This document shows, piece after piece, positions 14,483 through 22,285 of a stretch of DNA of 25,470 nucleotides. Where the stretch lies: positions 1-25,470 of IMG/VR virus record IMGVR_UViG_3300031857_001246. One strand, 5' to 3'. The stretch's first letter is position 1, and each line of letters starts with the position of its first letter. A model generated the notes under the pieces. The model saw only the letters and a list, made by a program, of their open reading frames with translations. It was not told the DNA's origin and did not search any database. The position numbers were made by a program, and so were the translations under genes. The stretch is from a virus.

Positions 14483-15248
14483 TAATTGCATACCGATATG
14501 TCTTATTGGCAGTCGAATTTGCAAAGTGGGTTATCGTAGCCGTACCCTGTCCTTGGGAACTGGCATAGATGTTTGTCAATGCTGACGGAGAGATGTAGTT
14601 CATTGTAGTAATCAAAGACGCTGTAGAGGGGTAATTTGTTCCAGAAGCATAGGCTTGGAGGCTCACCAAGGTGTTATCAGTTTCCCACCATAACTCGACA
14701 TAATCATTTGCATTTAAACTTAAAAAGTAGTTCCATCCAGTTAAACCATGACCATTAACTGAGCCATGCTTGCTAGGTACAGCAAAGAAACCTGTTGAGC
14801 CAGTAAGATTCGTTCCATTGACTTTTATCCAAGCCCTAACGTCATGGTCTTGCGAGTCCGTATTTTCAAACTGACCAGACCATTGGAAGTTATAAATTCC
14901 TGTGTTTTTAACATTCATCCTAGAACTATTGGATAAAGTTATGCCATTAGAGTAATCAGTTGTGTCTAATGTCATTGCATAGGCAGTATTTGCTGTAGCA
15001 ACAGTTTGGTCAACAAGGCTCTGAAACGCCCCATAAGGCATATAGTCAGCATTAGCAGCAGCAGAGGCAGGGACAAAGACAATCACGCTGTCTGGGCCTA
15101 TCCTTCTGTCTGTCAAAGTGGTAGTTAAAGCACCACCAGTAGCCAGAGTCAAAGTCCCTGTGTTGTTGGTCTTGCCATCCATGATGCCACGGACAACTTC
15201 TGCCACGGCTCGTTGGTCACCACCAAAAGCAGGTAGGCTTCTAAACAT
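14475..15248 (-). CDS. Virion-associated protein with jelly-roll-like domain
   Basis: This 257-residue protein has an N-terminal module (1-60) with the pattern GIMDGKTNNTGTLTLATGG...TTTLTDRRIGPDSVIVFVP, which is common at the ends of small phage virion proteins. The middle (about 90-200, ending TGIYNFQWSGQFEN...VRAWIKVNGT...NYFLSLNANDYVELWW) has the strand pattern of C1q/TNF-like jelly rolls. A closing segment is HFANSTANKTYRYAI. It probably decorates the tail or capsid, or acts as a short tail spike; this is inference. Its ATG overlaps the nozzle stop as TGATG (15246-15250). It is the last gene before the promoter. Confidence 0.6.
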   Translation of the reverse strand: MFRSLPAFGGDQRAVAEVVRGIMDGKTNNTGTLTLATGGALTTTLTDRRIGPDSVIVFVPASAAANADYMPYGAFQSLVDQTVATANTAYAMTLDTTDYSNGITLSNSSRMNVKNTGIYNFQWSGQFENTDSQDHDVRAWIKVNGTNLTGSTGFFAVPSKHGSVNGHGLTGWNYFLSLNANDYVELWWETDNTLVSLQAYASGTNYPSTASLITTMNYISPSALTNIYASSQGQGTATITHFANSTANKTYRYAIIG

Positions 15249-16687
15249 CAGCGCACACCTTGACCAGCTACGTCAACATCTACAGCAACAGCATTTTTCC
15301 AATCTGCGCCAGTAGGAACAACTTGAATACGATGATAACGCCCTGCGCTACGCAAAGAAACCCTATTCTCTGAGTCAGCAGCTACTGGAGTCCCAAAGGT
15401 AACATCTTGGCTTAACAATGTACGAGAAGCTACAGCAATCGTTGCAGAGCCATTATCTACCTGTGGTCTAGCCAAAGTTACTACAGACTGCCCACCAAGG
15501 TCAATGTCGCCAGTAGCAATGTTTCCTGTAAGACTTGCACCTGTGTAGGTATAAACCTTTGCACCTAGCGTACCACCAAGGAAATACTTTCCACCCACAT
15601 ACAAACGTGAGTCTAAACTTGTTGTCAATGCGTCAATAGATGCGTTAATGCTATCTAACTGCTCTAAAGTTACAGCAGTCGTAGATGCCTCAGACAAGTA
15701 ATCAGTACCTGCATCTGCATAAGTCCATCTCTTTGTAGCAAAGTTGTAAATGATTAGTTTACGATTTCCGTCTGTAGCTACATAGTTCCAAATAACCAGT
15801 TTGCGAATAGGGTCAACAGCAGCAGACATAGAACCATAGTCAGATTCTGATGCGTCATCAATAAAGAATCGGTCAACCTTTTCACTACCAATTGGCTGAA
15901 CAGTCTGACCATCACACAGATAAAAACCATCATCCGATAGGAAGAATGTAATCCCTTGGTACTGTGCAATAGACCCTGCAACCATACATCCCTTATTACG
16001 AGAGATGTTGTCAAACTGGAATATGAACGGAGTACCTACATAGGTCATTCGGCTAATGGCTCTTTCTAAGAACACCAAGCCAAACTCACCACCTCGGATT
16101 CCGACAATCTGTCCACCATCAGGAATATCTTGATAGTCAGACTGAGTGTTTACATTCTCTACCCAATCTGTTTCATCGTTAATTGCAGACCAACGAACAC
16201 GATATTGTTGCTGTGCAGCAGATTCATAAGTATTAGCGCAAACCACAAAGTCACGCACCACAGTAATAAATTTAGCAATAGGTGCAGATGCGCTTAAATT
16301 AGCAAATGCTGTAGAAGTTCCTAGAGTCCATGCTTGCAATACATCAGCATTGTTAGTTGTGATAACAGTCTTACCAAACTGAGTAAAACGAACCTTGTCG
16401 TTAATACCAGTAGTCATCCCTGTTTTAACTTGAGTCAATGCGCCTACGCCATCTACTGTGTAAATCTTAGATGCACCAGAAGTAAACAACTGAGTTGTAG
16501 AGTCTGGATTCTTGGCAGCGTACAAAGAAACTAAGTCCTCGGCAGCAGTACCAGAAAACGCTACAGCACTAGGGAAAGGCCCATATCCCACAGCCTGAGA
16601 AACCACGTTCTTAGCGTTAGTCAATGCACCAGTAATACCTGATTGGTCAGGCATCCACTCACCTAGTTGAATTCTTTGTGTGGGCAT
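15248..16687 (-). CDS. Tail nozzle / tail tubular protein B-like
   Basis: This 479-residue beta-rich protein has a repeated blade pattern: VSLYAAKNPDSTTQLFTSG, KVRFTQFGKTVITTNNAD, FGLVFLERAISRMTY, ITFFLSDDGFYLCDGQ and RKLVIWNYVATDGNRKLIIYNFATKRWTY. This propeller-like layout, with the string SDDGFYLCDG, is typical of the nozzle/stabilisation proteins of podoviruses (T7 gp12 or P22 gp10 role). They form the distal tube of the short tail. The neighbours agree: the adaptor gene lies upstream with a 1-base gap, and virion proteins follow. It is shorter than T7 gp12, as in many environmental podoviruses. Confidence 0.8.
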   Translation of the reverse strand: MPTQRIQLGEWMPDQSGITGALTNAKNVVSQAVGYGPFPSAVAFSGTAAEDLVSLYAAKNPDSTTQLFTSGASKIYTVDGVGALTQVKTGMTTGINDKVRFTQFGKTVITTNNADVLQAWTLGTSTAFANLSASAPIAKFITVVRDFVVCANTYESAAQQQYRVRWSAINDETDWVENVNTQSDYQDIPDGGQIVGIRGGEFGLVFLERAISRMTYVGTPFIFQFDNISRNKGCMVAGSIAQYQGITFFLSDDGFYLCDGQTVQPIGSEKVDRFFIDDASESDYGSMSAAVDPIRKLVIWNYVATDGNRKLIIYNFATKRWTYADAGTDYLSEASTTAVTLEQLDSINASIDALTTSLDSRLYVGGKYFLGGTLGAKVYTYTGASLTGNIATGDIDLGGQSVVTLARPQVDNGSATIAVASRTLLSQDVTFGTPVAADSENRVSLRSAGRYHRIQVVPTGADWKNAVAVDVDVAGQGVR

Positions 16688-16688
16688 A

Positions 16689-17309
16689 TTAAATGTATGT
16701 TGTTTGCATTGCCAAAGGAACGCCAGAGAATTGACCCTTCTCGTCAGAGCGAGTCAATGAACTCATAGCCCTATCAAACATAGTTCCCCATGTGTTAATA
16801 CGAGCATCATTCATCAGGTAAGGCTCTGCCTCAAGTAAAGCAGCATACAAAAGCAAGTCAGGACAAACAGTCAAAAATGTATTGCTTGTATTCGATGTAC
16901 TCAAGAACGTAGGCGCAGCAGAATACACAAGGTTTAATGTGTAGTTGCTATCGGGAATAGGTGCTAACTTAAATGTGGTTGATAAGACTGTGTAATCCAA
17001 TGGCTTACCTGCATCCATGCTTCGTGAGTTACGAGAGAACAAAGACGGAGATTCATAGTTCAATGGAAATACAGGATTACCTGCGACCACAAAATCTTTT
17101 ATTTCTAAGAAGTCAGATGGGATGGTAACTGTAGCTGTTCCTGATGTGCAGGTCAGCGTTGTAGACGTTAACATCTGGCGAATACGCAAGTCTCTACGCA
17201 AGCGTACTTCTGCCAAACGGATGAAATCTGGAATCTGCGTTGTTAGGTCTGTACGAGCCAAGTATTCTGCAATAGTTGTCTGTAGTTCAGCATAGGTAGT
17301 AAAACTCAT
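16689..17309 (-). CDS. Head-tail adaptor / tail tubular protein A-like
   Basis: This 206-residue protein begins with helices (YAELQTTIAEYLARTDLTTQIPDFIRLAEVRLRRDLRI), a pattern characteristic of podovirus adaptors (T7 gp11/P22 gp4 class). A beta region follows (TSTTLTCTSGTATVTIPSDFLEIKDF), and the helical C-terminus contains CPDLLLYAALLEAEPYL. The protein would form a ring under the portal to which the nozzle binds. Its start overlaps the end of the 104-aa gene as ATGA (17306-17309). The length is usual for the family. Confidence 0.85.
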   Translation of the reverse strand: MSFTTYAELQTTIAEYLARTDLTTQIPDFIRLAEVRLRRDLRIRQMLTSTTLTCTSGTATVTIPSDFLEIKDFVVAGNPVFPLNYESPSLFSRNSRSMDAGKPLDYTVLSTTFKLAPIPDSNYTLNLVYSAAPTFLSTSNTSNTFLTVCPDLLLYAALLEAEPYLMNDARINTWGTMFDRAMSSLTRSDEKGQFSGVPLAMQTTYI

Positions 17310-17620
17310 ACAACTCCTGTTCTAGTGCGCCATGCACGATTCATTGGGTCATTTAACCAAGCAGCAAAACGCTTGTCATCTAAAACAGCAAAGCCACGCA
17401 TGATTCCAGCTTTGTTCAAGTCATCAATGACAGTCATTGGAATAGATGCAACCTTATTGCCAAACAATTGGTCAGACCATCTTGCTCTCTCGTCATACGA
17501 GTTATATTCTTTTTTATTCTGCTCAACAATGTCAGTAACATCCTGACGAGTCTGGATAACAATACCGCCCTCACCATCAGCATGGACAGCAGTTTCACGA
17601 AAGTTGTTAGGGTTTTGCAT
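17306..17620 (-). CDS. Conserved phage protein between capsid and adaptor
   Basis: This 104-residue protein has an acidic N-terminus with HADGEGGIVIQTRQDVTDIVEQNK. The C-terminal part has IPMTVIDDLNKAGI and the conserved-looking end LNDPMNRAWRTRTGVV. Proteins with a QTRQDVTPI-like string and LNDPxNR...RT end lie in the same place, between the capsid and adaptor, in many podoviruses. Function unknown: it may be a connector or head-completion protein. It lies downstream of the terminator at 17651-17683, so its expression needs read-through or a promoter in the 25-base gap, where TAGAAT is a weak candidate. It is coupled to the adaptor by ATGA. Confidence 0.7.
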   Translation of the reverse strand: MQNPNNFRETAVHADGEGGIVIQTRQDVTDIVEQNKKEYNSYDERARWSDQLFGNKVASIPMTVIDDLNKAGIMRGFAVLDDKRFAAWLNDPMNRAWRTRTGVV

Positions 17621-17645
17621 AGCCTAATTCTATCAGTTTGGGTAG

Positions 17646-17683
17646 AAAAGAAAATGCCCCAGATGTTTAGTCTGAGGCATTTT
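17646..17683 (-). terminator. Rho-independent terminator after the capsid gene
   Basis: Read on the - strand, AAAATGCCTCAGA (17683-17671) pairs with TCTGGGGCATTTT (17663-17651) across a 7-base loop. This gives 13 pairs with one G-U, followed by CTTTTC (17650-17645). It stands 14 bases past the capsid stop and before the 104-aa gene. It should end many capsid transcripts and reduce transcription of the tail genes. Confidence 0.85.
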
Positions 17684-17697
17684 AGAGTTACACCAGA

Positions 17698-18648
17698 TTA
17701 AGGTGTCAAGTCAGCCAAAATGCCGTGAGCAGCTTGGTTTTTTACTTCCAAGGTGTACTCAGCCAACAACTGTGTAGACTCATTGTCGCCAGTAACAGCC
17801 AACTCGTTGGTCTGGAAAGGACGCAGATAAGCAATAGCAGCCATGTCAGGGTCAAGGATAAACGCTGTTTCGCCACATGAGTTAGTGGAAGTCATGAACC
17901 TGTTGGGAACAATTGAGATTGCACCGAAATCTGACAGGTAAACGTCCGCAGCCGAAATGATGGTTGTAGGCGTATTGCTTGGGGCCATGAAACGCTGTGC
18001 AGCAATACCAGTAAAGGCAGAAACCAACTGCTTGTGAGCAGGGTTCACCATCAATACTTTAGGATTGCCACCAGAAGCGTAAACTTCTTTAACGACAGTT
18101 TGCAAAATTGCCTCTGTGAAAGTGCGGTTTGTACCATCTGTACGAGCAGTAGTACCCAAGTCACCAGCAACACCAGAAGTACCGCCATCATAGTTAGAAT
18201 TCAACCATGCTTGCAGACCACCCAATTTACGAGCAGTAGAAGAATTGCCGTTAGCAGCAACTTGGTTGCTCAACAGGGTTGTCTCCATGTCACGCTTGAT
18301 TTCGCTAGAAGCCTTAGCCAACTGATAAGCCTTTTCAGACTTACGACCAGCTTTGTCAACTGACTGCAAAGTGCCAGAAATCTTGATAGTTTTCTGTGCA
18401 ATCTGAGTGCGGTTGCCTACACGAGTAGTAGGAGACATAGTAGCGTCAGATGCTGTTGCACCCTCAACTGTAAAGTTATCCAAAGAGGCAGCAGCCAAGC
18501 TGTCTGTTTGCCACTCGTGCAGAACAGCAGTTGCCTTAGTCTTGCCAATGGAAGACATAAATGGAACATCTGTTGGTGAAATCGAGTAGATAACATCCGA
18601 AAGGTCTTCTCTCATACCGATTGCGGTATATGTTTGATAGGTAGCCAT
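17698..18648 (-). CDS. Major capsid protein (SU10-like, DUF5309)
   Basis: The 316-residue protein fits the SU10-type HK97-fold major capsid protein. The N-terminal arm reads MATYQTYTAIGMREDLSDVIYSISPTDVPFMSSIGK. The spine helix region holds EKAYQLAKASSEIKRDMETTLLSNQ. The A-domain includes GGNPKVLMVNPAHKQLVSAF and the C-terminal part LRPFQTNELAVTGDNESTQLLAEYTLEVKNQ. It builds the icosahedral head. The ATG has GGAG 9 bases upstream (ggagtattaaattATG). The scaffold gene precedes it by 18 bases, and a strong terminator follows. The length is usual for this family, which lacks a delta domain because the scaffold is separate. Confidence 0.92.
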   Translation of the reverse strand: MATYQTYTAIGMREDLSDVIYSISPTDVPFMSSIGKTKATAVLHEWQTDSLAAASLDNFTVEGATASDATMSPTTRVGNRTQIAQKTIKISGTLQSVDKAGRKSEKAYQLAKASSEIKRDMETTLLSNQVAANGNSSTARKLGGLQAWLNSNYDGGTSGVAGDLGTTARTDGTNRTFTEAILQTVVKEVYASGGNPKVLMVNPAHKQLVSAFTGIAAQRFMAPSNTPTTIISAADVYLSDFGAISIVPNRFMTSTNSCGETAFILDPDMAAIAYLRPFQTNELAVTGDNESTQLLAEYTLEVKNQAAHGILADLTP

Positions 18649-18666
18649 AATTTAATACTCCAAAAT

Positions 18667-19596
18667 TTAAAAGAATCGTTCAAATGCTTTAGCTGCGTCT
18701 GCGACTTTTCCTGTCTCACGCAACCTCTGCATAACCTGTTTATCTTGTGAAGACTTAGCTTGAGGAACTGAAGTACCAGAACGCATCATCTTAGGGGCAG
18801 ACTGGAGTTTTTTATTCAACTCTGGTTTGCTCTTTTGAAGTTGCTCATACTTCATTGCCTTATACAAGGTCTGCACAGCACGACTGTCATACACGGAACT
18901 AAGTTCTTGGTCAGTCCAACCTACAGATTTCGCATAGTCACGGATTTGTTTCCGTACCGCATCACCCTGTGGTGTCGCTAACTCAGGAATCAGAGTAACT
19001 AGCTTCTCAGATTCTGTTCGTAAGTGCGCTTGCAGTTGGGATTGTTGCTCTGCTTGTTGCTGTTGGGCAATGCGTTGCTGTTCATTCCTGACTACTGCTA
19101 ACTGTTTCTCACGCTGACTCTGTTCAGCTACCGCTACCGCATAACCGATAGGGTCTGTTTCCTTTAGAACATCTAAGTCCACACCCCGATTTTGCTGCGT
19201 AAGGAAGCTATCCAACGCTTGCAACTTCTGGGCATATGCCTGTCGCTCTTGTTTAACCTGCTCTAAATGACCACGTTCAGCTTCAATTGCCTTACGTTGT
19301 TCAGCTAGAGCCTGAGACTTTTTAGTGTAGTCCGTACCTTGTTGATAACCCTTGATAAGTTCGTCTAGTTCTACTTCGACTTCCTCACCAGATGCTTTGA
19401 CTTTATATCTCTGCTTGGGCTGTTCCTCGGATTCCTCCTCAGAATACTCAACTTCGTCAGTCTCTTGTTGGTACTCTGGTTGACCTTCGGCTTGGCTGTT
19501 GTCAGCTTCCTCAGAATCACCCATCATGCCTTCAAACGCTGAAGCGGCTTGGTTTACATCTAGGCTTTCACTCCCATTAGGGTTGGTGTTTTCCAT
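18667..19596 (-). CDS. Capsid scaffolding protein
   Basis: This 309-residue protein starts with a very acidic, disordered stretch (residues 20-62, with EEADNSQAEGQPEYQQETDEV and EEESEEQP). A short strand-like part follows (YKVKASGEEVEVELDELIKGYQ), then a long Gln-rich coiled coil (95-225, QKLQALDSFLTQQ, EQQRIAQQQQAEQQ). The basic C-terminus holds KSSQDKQVMQRLRETGKVADAAKAFERFF and probably contacts the capsid protein. This is the usual design of phage scaffolds encoded just before the capsid gene. The ribosome site is weak. A 53-base gap with two inverted repeats separates it from HNH 2. Confidence 0.85.
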   Translation of the reverse strand: MENTNPNGSESLDVNQAASAFEGMMGDSEEADNSQAEGQPEYQQETDEVEYSEEESEEQPKQRYKVKASGEEVEVELDELIKGYQQGTDYTKKSQALAEQRKAIEAERGHLEQVKQERQAYAQKLQALDSFLTQQNRGVDLDVLKETDPIGYAVAVAEQSQREKQLAVVRNEQQRIAQQQQAEQQSQLQAHLRTESEKLVTLIPELATPQGDAVRKQIRDYAKSVGWTDQELSSVYDSRAVQTLYKAMKYEQLQKSKPELNKKLQSAPKMMRSGTSVPQAKSSQDKQVMQRLRETGKVADAAKAFERFF

Positions 19597-19614
19597 TTGT
19601 CATCTCAATAATCG

Positions 19615-19629
19615 CCAGAAACCTTCTGG
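19615..19629. repeat. Small inverted repeat upstream of the scaffold gene
   Basis: CCAGAA (19615-19620) and TTCTGG (19624-19629) form a perfect 6-pair hairpin with an ACC loop. It lies within the scaffold leader, 9 bases from the longer palindrome at 19638-19653. Confidence 0.5.
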
Positions 19630-19637
19630 ACGGAGGT

Positions 19638-19653
19638 GTAGCCTATAGGCTAC
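19638..19653. repeat. Perfect 16-base palindrome at the HNH 2 stop codon
   Basis: GTAGCCTATAGGCTAC reads the same on both strands. The TAG stop codon of the downstream HNH gene (19652-19650) lies inside it. It could be an operator or a recombination/cleavage relic of the homing endonuclease insertion. It has no U-tract, so it does not act as a classical terminator. Confidence 0.6.
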
Positions 19654-20189
19654 AGAATCTCAAACTTATTGTGTTTAACAAGATTTTGTCTTGCTTCAAT
19701 CACTTGTATGTTCCAAGGAACATGTAATCCACAAACAATATTAGACACTAAAGGAACTATATGGTCAACATGCCAATCAACTTTAGTTTTACTTTTTCTT
19801 AACTTTGCAAGTTCATATGCCTCGTCAAGCATCCATAAATCTATATCAGTTAACCACTTTGGAGTTGCTTGTTTTTTTGTAGCTCGTCTAAATGCGTTAA
19901 GTGATGTAACTTTATGTAAATTTTTTTGCTTCCATTGCTTTACTAATTCGTTACATTTTTCTTTATTTTTTTCCTTATATTCAATGCAACTTAAATTTCT
20001 TTTGTCTTTATTTCTTAAATGATATTCTTTTTGCTTTTTCAATTGAATATGCTTTGTTTTGGCATATCTATCTTTCATGTACTTTTTTACACATTCTTTA
20101 CATTTGTCTTGTCTTTCATCTTTTGATTTGTTATGAAATGAAAAAAAATCATAAGACTTTTGAACATTACAACAAATGCAAATTTTCAT
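19650..20189 (-). CDS. HNH endonuclease 2, AT-rich, zinc ribbon and 15-residue repeats
   Basis: This 179-residue nuclease has a zinc ribbon (C4-x2-C7, C30-x2-C33). Its basic middle contains a 15-residue repeat, Y56...N60, Y71...N75 and W86...N90, each followed by K two or three residues on. The HNH core is WH140-VDH143-IVP, HVPWN160 and N169. I chose ATG 20189, which overlaps the preceding stop as ATGA and matches the start of HNH 1; ATG 20201 is an alternative with four more residues. The gene is strikingly AT-rich with long T runs on the + strand, unlike its neighbours, which suggests recent acquisition. It is probably a homing endonuclease. Confidence 0.9.
   Translation of the reverse strand: MKICICCNVQKSYDFFSFHNKSKDERQDKCKECVKKYMKDRYAKTKHIQLKKQKEYHLRNKDKRNLSCIEYKEKNKEKCNELVKQWKQKNLHKVTSLNAFRRATKKQATPKWLTDIDLWMLDEAYELAKLRKSKTKVDWHVDHIVPLVSNIVCGLHVPWNIQVIEARQNLVKHNKFEIL
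19911..20024 (-). repeat. 45-base-period coding repeats in HNH endonuclease 2
   Basis: These bases encode residues 56-93, with three W/Y-x3-N-x2-K units 15 residues apart. The same period and motif are present in the first HNH gene, although the DNA is much more AT-rich here. Confidence 0.7.
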
Positions 20190-20425
20190 AATATTTTCCA
20201 TTTCTTCTCTCTAATCACAGTTTCCGAGGCCAAGCCTTCTAGGTGTCCTGTAAGTAGTTCAATAGTTTTAATGTGCCTGTAAGCGTCTTCACGCTTATCA
20301 CATTCTTCCCCACTTGTGTTAATTATTACACTAATCTGCTCTTTTTTCAAATTATCTATGACTTCTTTGAAAAAGTCATCATTTAATAGGTTTTTAGCCC
20401 ATTGTGCTAGAACGTGCTTGTCCAT
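20186..20425 (-). CDS. Conserved small phage protein, unknown function
   Basis: This 79-residue helical protein begins with MDKHVLAQWAKNLLNDDFFKEVIDNL and ends with IREKKWKIL. Its middle (NTSGEECDKREDAYRHIKTIELLTGHLE) matches a pattern I recognise from small podovirus proteins beside the portal and scaffold. The function is unknown; a head-assembly helper is possible. It starts 32 bases inside the 629-aa gene, in another frame, and ends in an ATGA overlap with HNH 2. It has no membrane segment. Confidence 0.65.
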   Translation of the reverse strand: MDKHVLAQWAKNLLNDDFFKEVIDNLKKEQISVIINTSGEECDKREDAYRHIKTIELLTGHLEGLASETVIREKKWKIL

Positions 20426-22283
20426 ATTGGTTTTGTATTCCAGAAATAATATCGTTAATAGACAAAGTGCTTGCTGATGGCATACCTTGCTTGCTACCCA
20501 AGATGCCCATCAAATCGTTGTAACTCAAGCTAGATGGCTGTGAGTATTGGATAGGCTCTGGCACTTGACCATAGTTAGGGTCTAGGAACTTTTCCCATTG
20601 AGTGCCAATTAGTAGATTTCTGTCGCCAAAGTTAATTGGAGGCAATACAGTAGCAGGTGCAACGCCTGTCTTTGGGGGAGTAGCCCAATTAGCAGGAACA
20701 TCAACAATTGGATATTGAACCCCACCAGAAGTACCACCACCAGTAGCAGCGTTAATTCCTGCAATAGTAGTTCCAATACCAAGAAGTTTTATTACATCAG
20801 ACGTAGTTAATGAATTATCTGTTTTAGTTCCAACAGTAGGCGTTGTAACTGTAGGAGTGGTTGGCGTAGTTACTGTGGGTGTTGTAGTAATTACTGGAAT
20901 ATCAGGTTGCGCAGGTCTTTCAGCAGTAACTTCAACATTCGGGGTAGTAGCTGAACCACCACCTAAAATAGATGTAACAGCATTTAAAACATCTGGAGAC
21001 ACTTGTTCTGGTGCTTTAGCAGTTATAGCAACAGTTGGAACTTGTGAAAGAGTGTTAATTAAATCAGTAGAAGTAATTGGTGTTCTGGCGGCATTAACAA
21101 GCAAAGTATCAGACGCACCTGTTACTGGCAATGCGCTAGTAATAGATGCAATATCTGCTGCACTTGCATTTTCTAAAAACTGAGTAATTTGTGCGTTTGT
21201 TAATCCTGCCCCTTGCATTGAACTAATTAACTGACTCTCAAGCGCATCATTAAACTGCGTTGGGGTCATATTAGATGCGTCTATTGGGCCACCTTGCAGA
21301 TAACCACTTAATGCGCCACCTGCACCACCAAGCAATGCGCCTTTAAGAACATCACCACCAGCAAGACCTGTTGTAGCACCCCCAAGAATTGCATTACCCA
21401 ATGCACTTGAAGCTATTTGACTAGCACCAGTACCTAACAAGGCATTACCAAGCAAGCCACCTGCACCAGTTGCAGCTAATGCAAGCTGAATAACTGGCAT
21501 CAATTGACCTATATCGGAAGTAGAGCCACCATATTGGGTATAAAAAATAGGTTTACCAGCATCATCGAACTGAACTCCATAAGAAGTAGAGCCTTTTCCA
21601 GCAAAAGTTCCTCCCCAAACATCACCACCTGCTCTGTCATAGTATGAATTTATAGGCTCACCAGTTGCTTTATTAACAAACTGAGTTACTGTTTGCGTCC
21701 CTGTTTCAATCTGATTTCCATAGTCATCAGTTCCATATGTAGGAACTTCTATTGTAGCTTTACCAAATTGGTTAATGTCAGTAATGCCCTGACCAGCCAA
21801 CATTACAGCCATGTCATAAGCGTTCTTTTCAGCAGAACCAAACCCTTGACCACTCCATTTATCTGTAGTCCCTTGAGCCAAAATCTGTTTAGCTATGTTA
21901 GCTACTGCACCTGTTGTAGGCTTGGTATCAACAGCTTCATTTCGTGCAGCACCAAGAAAACTATTAAGTTCTTGTGGCTCAATAGTAGAACCAAAATTCC
22001 AACTATCAATTTCTTCTTGAGATGGTGTTCTGCCTAATGTATCTTGATACAGCTTAACTGTAGGATTGATAGGGGCAGTAGATGCTTCAGTCGCTTGAGG
22101 TGCTACTGTTGTAGCTGCTGGCTCTGTACCTTGCGCTCTCGCTTGGGCAACAGCATTTATAAAACTAGCAACTTCATTTGCATCAATAGTTTCACCAAAT
22201 CCAGCCTCCCAAAAAGCCTTTCCACTTGGGTCTGATTCACGACCAGCATATTGTCTGTACAGGTCTTCTACAGTAAGTGCCAT
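20394..22283 (-). CDS. Large virion protein with DUF4214-like N-terminal repeats
   Basis: The 629-residue protein begins with two similar helical units: LYRQYAGRESDPSGKAFWEAG (8-28) with ANEVASFINA, and LYQDTLGRTPSQEEIDSWNFG (78-98) with QELNSFLGAA. This resembles the DUF4214-type L-Y-x4-G-R pattern. A glycine/alanine-rich hydrophobic region follows (about 260-330, LLGNALLGTGASQIASSALG), then a Thr/Pro/Val-rich linker (about 430-500) and a C-terminus with YNDLMGILGSKQG. It probably belongs to the particle, perhaps as an internal or portal-associated protein. The assignment is by composition and position between portal and scaffold. It is 2 bases after the portal gene. Confidence 0.55.
   Translation of the reverse strand: MALTVEDLYRQYAGRESDPSGKAFWEAGFGETIDANEVASFINAVAQARAQGTEPAATTVAPQATEASTAPINPTVKLYQDTLGRTPSQEEIDSWNFGSTIEPQELNSFLGAARNEAVDTKPTTGAVANIAKQILAQGTTDKWSGQGFGSAEKNAYDMAVMLAGQGITDINQFGKATIEVPTYGTDDYGNQIETGTQTVTQFVNKATGEPINSYYDRAGGDVWGGTFAGKGSTSYGVQFDDAGKPIFYTQYGGSTSDIGQLMPVIQLALAATGAGGLLGNALLGTGASQIASSALGNAILGGATTGLAGGDVLKGALLGGAGGALSGYLQGGPIDASNMTPTQFNDALESQLISSMQGAGLTNAQITQFLENASAADIASITSALPVTGASDTLLVNAARTPITSTDLINTLSQVPTVAITAKAPEQVSPDVLNAVTSILGGGSATTPNVEVTAERPAQPDIPVITTTPTVTTPTTPTVTTPTVGTKTDNSLTTSDVIKLLGIGTTIAGINAATGGGTSGGVQYPIVDVPANWATPPKTGVAPATVLPPINFGDRNLLIGTQWEKFLDPNYGQVPEPIQYSQPSSLSYNDLMGILGSKQGMPSASTLSINDIISGIQNQYGQARSSTMG
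21948..22262 (-). repeat. Two-copy DUF4214-like protein repeat
   Basis: This DNA encodes two related units of about 36 residues in the 629-aa protein, starting at residues 8 and 78. Each has an L-Y start, a G-R pair 4-6 residues on, a W and a final F-I/L-x-A. The copies are diverged. Confidence 0.5.
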
Positions 22284-22285
22284 GT

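Noticed and set aside
19669-20022. 117-codon + strand frame opposite HNH 2
   Set aside because: It arises from the AT-rich composition. The - strand product has zinc-ribbon and HNH motifs, while the + strand product is a cysteine/phenylalanine-rich shadow.
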